A stretch of DNA of 64,000 nt. It comes from Hyphomicrobium_A sp963759735 (GTDB taxonomy: Bacteria; Pseudomonadota; Alphaproteobacteria; Rhizobiales; Hyphomicrobiaceae). The stretch spans positions 124,001 through 188,000 of the forward strand of contig CAVXAF010000007.1 in the NCBI GenBank assembly GCA_963759735.1, read 5' to 3'. The notes under the pieces were generated by a model. That model was not told the origin of the DNA. It did no database searches and saw nothing but the letters and a program-made list of their open reading frames with translations. A program made the translations under genes and the position numbers. Shown here piece by piece: positions 61,955 through 64,000 of this stretch; position 1 is the stretch's first letter, and every line of letters begins with the position of its first letter.

Positions 61955-64000
61955 CCGTCAGCTTGGCGCGCTGCTTCGGCGCCGGGGACGATAGCGCCTT
62001 TGCCTTCGTCGGCTTTGCCTTCGTAGACGGGGGCGCGCGCTTGCCGGTGGCTTCGGCTTCCAGATCCGTCAGCAGCGCTTCGAGCAGTGGCACGGCGACC
62101 TGCGCGGCGTGCAGCTTGCGCGCCCACGGCTCGCGCGCCGATCCGGTCCCCACGACGACCACGTAGGAGTATGCGGCACCGTTGGCGAACTGCAGACCGC
62201 CAGCAATCCACGCATCGACGGTGGCATCGACGTCCTCTGTGACCTGGGTGCCGGTCTTGGCGAAGTGCAGGTTGAGCCCTGGACGGCGGTGCGCACACCA
62301 AGCGGCGAGGTCCTTCAGCGTGCCGGCCGGTTTGCCGGCCGCCTCGTAGCACAGCGGCGCCTGTAGCACCGCGCGCACGAAGGCGCGTCCGCCGCTGCGG
62401 AGAATAGTGTTGGGAACAATCTTGCCCGGCATGTCGGCCGCGACGTCGTTCACGTTGGTGAAGTCGTAGCGCTTGATGAGAGTGGGGGGCTGCAAGGGCG
62501 TCGCCCCGCGGCCTATGAGGCTCGCCAACACGACACCGGCGAGGTGGTGGACGCGCCGCGGAGCTGCTGCAACCTGGCCTAGGACAACGGCGGTCGAAGG
62601 TGGCGTGCCGCTACCGTCGGCGTTGGTCGGCGGCATGGTGAAGCCGAGGGCATCGATGAGACGTCTGACGCGCGCTTGGCCGACCTGTGCGGTACGACGC
62701 ATCAGCGGGTCATTGAGCGAGCAGGCAAAGGCGACGCGCGCCCGGCGTCCGGCACGTTCCTCGCCGCGTGCGCAGGTGTCGGTCCCCTGCGCCGGCGCCT
62801 GGGTGTCGAGATAGAGAGATTGCGGCGTATCACGCTGCGTGTTGGCAATGGCGATGGCGGCGATGATCTTGCCGGTCGAGGCCACCATGCGGCTTTCGCG
62901 GCCGGAGTCGTAATGGCCGGTGGCGGTGTCGCGCGCGTAGGGCGACCCGAAGTAGGCGGCGTTGTCGCCCTGCTCGAAGTAGCGGACGATCTCGCCGTTG
63001 GCGTTGGCGGCAGCAACGATGACACCGGGGCTGCGACGGTCCTCGGTGACCTTTGCCGGGTCGAGCGTGTAGCCGACGTCGATCCTGTCGGCGTAGGCGG
63101 TGTCGATCTCGGCCAGCTTGAGCTGCGCCCGCTCGCCGAAGGCAAGGTTGTTGACGGCGTCGATGGTTGTCGTCACGCCGCGCACGTTGTCCCGCCAGGC
63201 GAAACCGTAGCGCTGCTTCATCTCCTCGCGGATGCCGTAGCGGGCAGCGGGCATGAGCGCGTTGGCGCGGATCACCGGGTTGGCCTGCGCGGTGACAGCG
63301 AGACCCGGTGCGTACTTGTCGAGTGCTTGCTGCAGGCGCGGCTTGATCTTGGGATCGGGCGGTCCGGCAGCCATGGCGATGAGGTCGAACATCACCTGCT
63401 TTTGCAGGGTCTCATCGCGGATCAGCTTGTCGGCGCACTTGCGGGCGCGCACCTCGGTGACATAGCGCCAGCGGTCGAGGCGCACCGCGTTGAGGCGCTC
63501 GCTCCCCTGCAGCAGGATGATGGGGCGGTTGACGGCGGAGGCGAGCACGAATTGCTCGGCGACGGTGAGATCGGCGGCTTCCTTGCCGAACACGATGCGG
63601 GCGGTCACCTCGATGCCGTGCAGGGGCGCGCCGCCCGTCCGCTGGGCGAGCCAAAGGTGGTTGGCCGCCCATTGCTTGAAGGCGCTCTTGTTTTCGCCGG
63701 AGGTCAGCTCCCGGTAGACGACCGGCGCTAGCCACCATTCGCCCAGTTTGCGCTTCAGCTTGACCAGCGCGCCTTCATCGGACCGCGGCGGCGTCTTGTA
63801 GATGACGCGCACCAGATGCATCGGCAGGGTCGAGCCGCCCACGCCGAGGATCAGGCGGCGGGCGGCTATGGAGCGTCGCACGGTTGTCAGCGGGATCTTC
63901 AGGACGCCCGGGAGATCGATACCGAAGGGGTTGAGCAGGCCGCCGAGGTTGCGGTCCTCGTGAAAGACGAGGCACTGCCAGTAGCCCTCGGGTACCTCGC
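61935..64000 (-). CDS. Third class A penicillin-binding protein, N-terminus beyond the window
   Basis: The reading frame continues through the right edge, so the protein is incomplete at its N-terminus. The visible part has a GT51 domain (EDRNLGG near the edge, GVGGSTLPMHLVRVIY), then a transpeptidase with a serine in MVASTGKIIAA (SxxK = STGK), SLN in ACSLND, and HFAKTGTQVTED (KTG). The C-terminus is a Lys/Ala/Pro-rich basic tail. It is divergent from PBP1a and PbpC and may have a specialised role. The call rests on these motifs. Confidence 0.85.
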   Translation of the reverse strand, partial: EVPEGYWQCLVFHEDRNLGGLLNPFGIDLPGVLKIPLTTVRRSIAARRLILGVGGSTLPMHLVRVIYKTPPRSDEGALVKLKRKLGEWWLAPVVYRELTSGENKSAFKQWAANHLWLAQRTGGAPLHGIEVTARIVFGKEAADLTVAEQFVLASAVNRPIILLQGSERLNAVRLDRWRYVTEVRARKCADKLIRDETLQKQVMFDLIAMAAGPPDPKIKPRLQQALDKYAPGLAVTAQANPVIRANALMPAARYGIREEMKQRYGFAWRDNVRGVTTTIDAVNNLAFGERAQLKLAEIDTAYADRIDVGYTLDPAKVTEDRRSPGVIVAAANANGEIVRYFEQGDNAAYFGSPYARDTATGHYDSGRESRMVASTGKIIAAIAIANTQRDTPQSLYLDTQAPAQGTDTCARGEERAGRRARVAFACSLNDPLMRRTAQVGQARVRRLIDALGFTMPPTNADGSGTPPSTAVVLGQVAAAPRRVHHLAGVVLASLIGRGATPLQPPTLIKRYDFTNVNDVAADMPGKIVPNTILRSGGRAFVRAVLQAPLCYEAAGKPAGTLKDLAAWCAHRRPGLNLHFAKTGTQVTEDVDATVDAWIAGGLQFANGAAYSYVVVVGTGSAREPWARKLHAAQVAVPLLEALLTDLEAEATGKRAPPSTKAKPTKAKALSSPAPKQRAKLTVNATGP

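Overview
The window is GC-rich, tightly packed chromosome from an alphaproteobacterium, most likely of the order Hyphomicrobiales. The evidence is the GcrA cell-cycle regulator, an MmcB-type DNA repair protein, the RegB/RegA redox pair beside a SCO/SenC gene, a SAM-II riboswitch ahead of metZ, the argD-argF-hslO order and the tlpA/argH-lptM-lysA-TIGR02302 block. I see no tRNA, rRNA, CRISPR array, insertion sequence or prophage. No genus is claimed.

Layout. 0-8 kb: a USP-like protein coupled to a Lon-type AAA+ ATPase without a protease domain, then mmcB, regA, regB, SCO and a YgjP-like metalloprotease. 7.8-10.9 kb: PBP1a and small membrane proteins. 10.9-19.9 kb: a phosphate block (ppk2, phoR, pstS, pstC, pstA, pstB, phoU, phoB). 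19.9-24.7 kb: gcrA, argD, argF, hslO and a cytochrome c. 24.8-29.1 kb: argE, apaG, metZ with its SAM-II riboswitch, and dcd. 29.3-32.2 kb: a small membrane protein, a GNAT-deacetylase fusion and a flavin-type oxidoreductase. 32.4-36.6 kb: a ZrgA-type zinc uptake operon. 36.6-44.8 kb: a cNMP-binding protein, dapE, dapD, tlpA, argH, lptM and lysA, with membrane proteins between them. 44.9-58.2 kb: TIGR02302, a LpxQ-like barrel, a PHB depolymerase-like lipoprotein, pbpC and a giant alpha-2-macroglobulin. 58.4-64 kb: an unrecognised 869-residue membrane protein, a ribbon-helix-helix protein, a small unknown, and a third class A PBP cut by the right edge.

How genes fit together. argD, argF, argE and argH serve arginine synthesis; dapD, dapE and lysA serve lysine and meso-diaminopimelate, which feeds the three class A PBPs. 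PhoR/PhoB/PhoU with Pst form phosphate sensing and uptake, with PPK2 as the polyphosphate enzyme. RegB/RegA, SCO, cytochrome c and TlpA point to redox-controlled respiration and cytochrome assembly.

A caution for all users: at least twelve single-base reading-frame breaks are visible (regB, pstS, pstA x4, pstB x3, argE, dcd, TIGR02302). In every case conserved protein sequence continues in another frame, so sequencing or assembly indels are the likeliest cause. Eight of the twelve lie between 13.8 and 18.0 kb.
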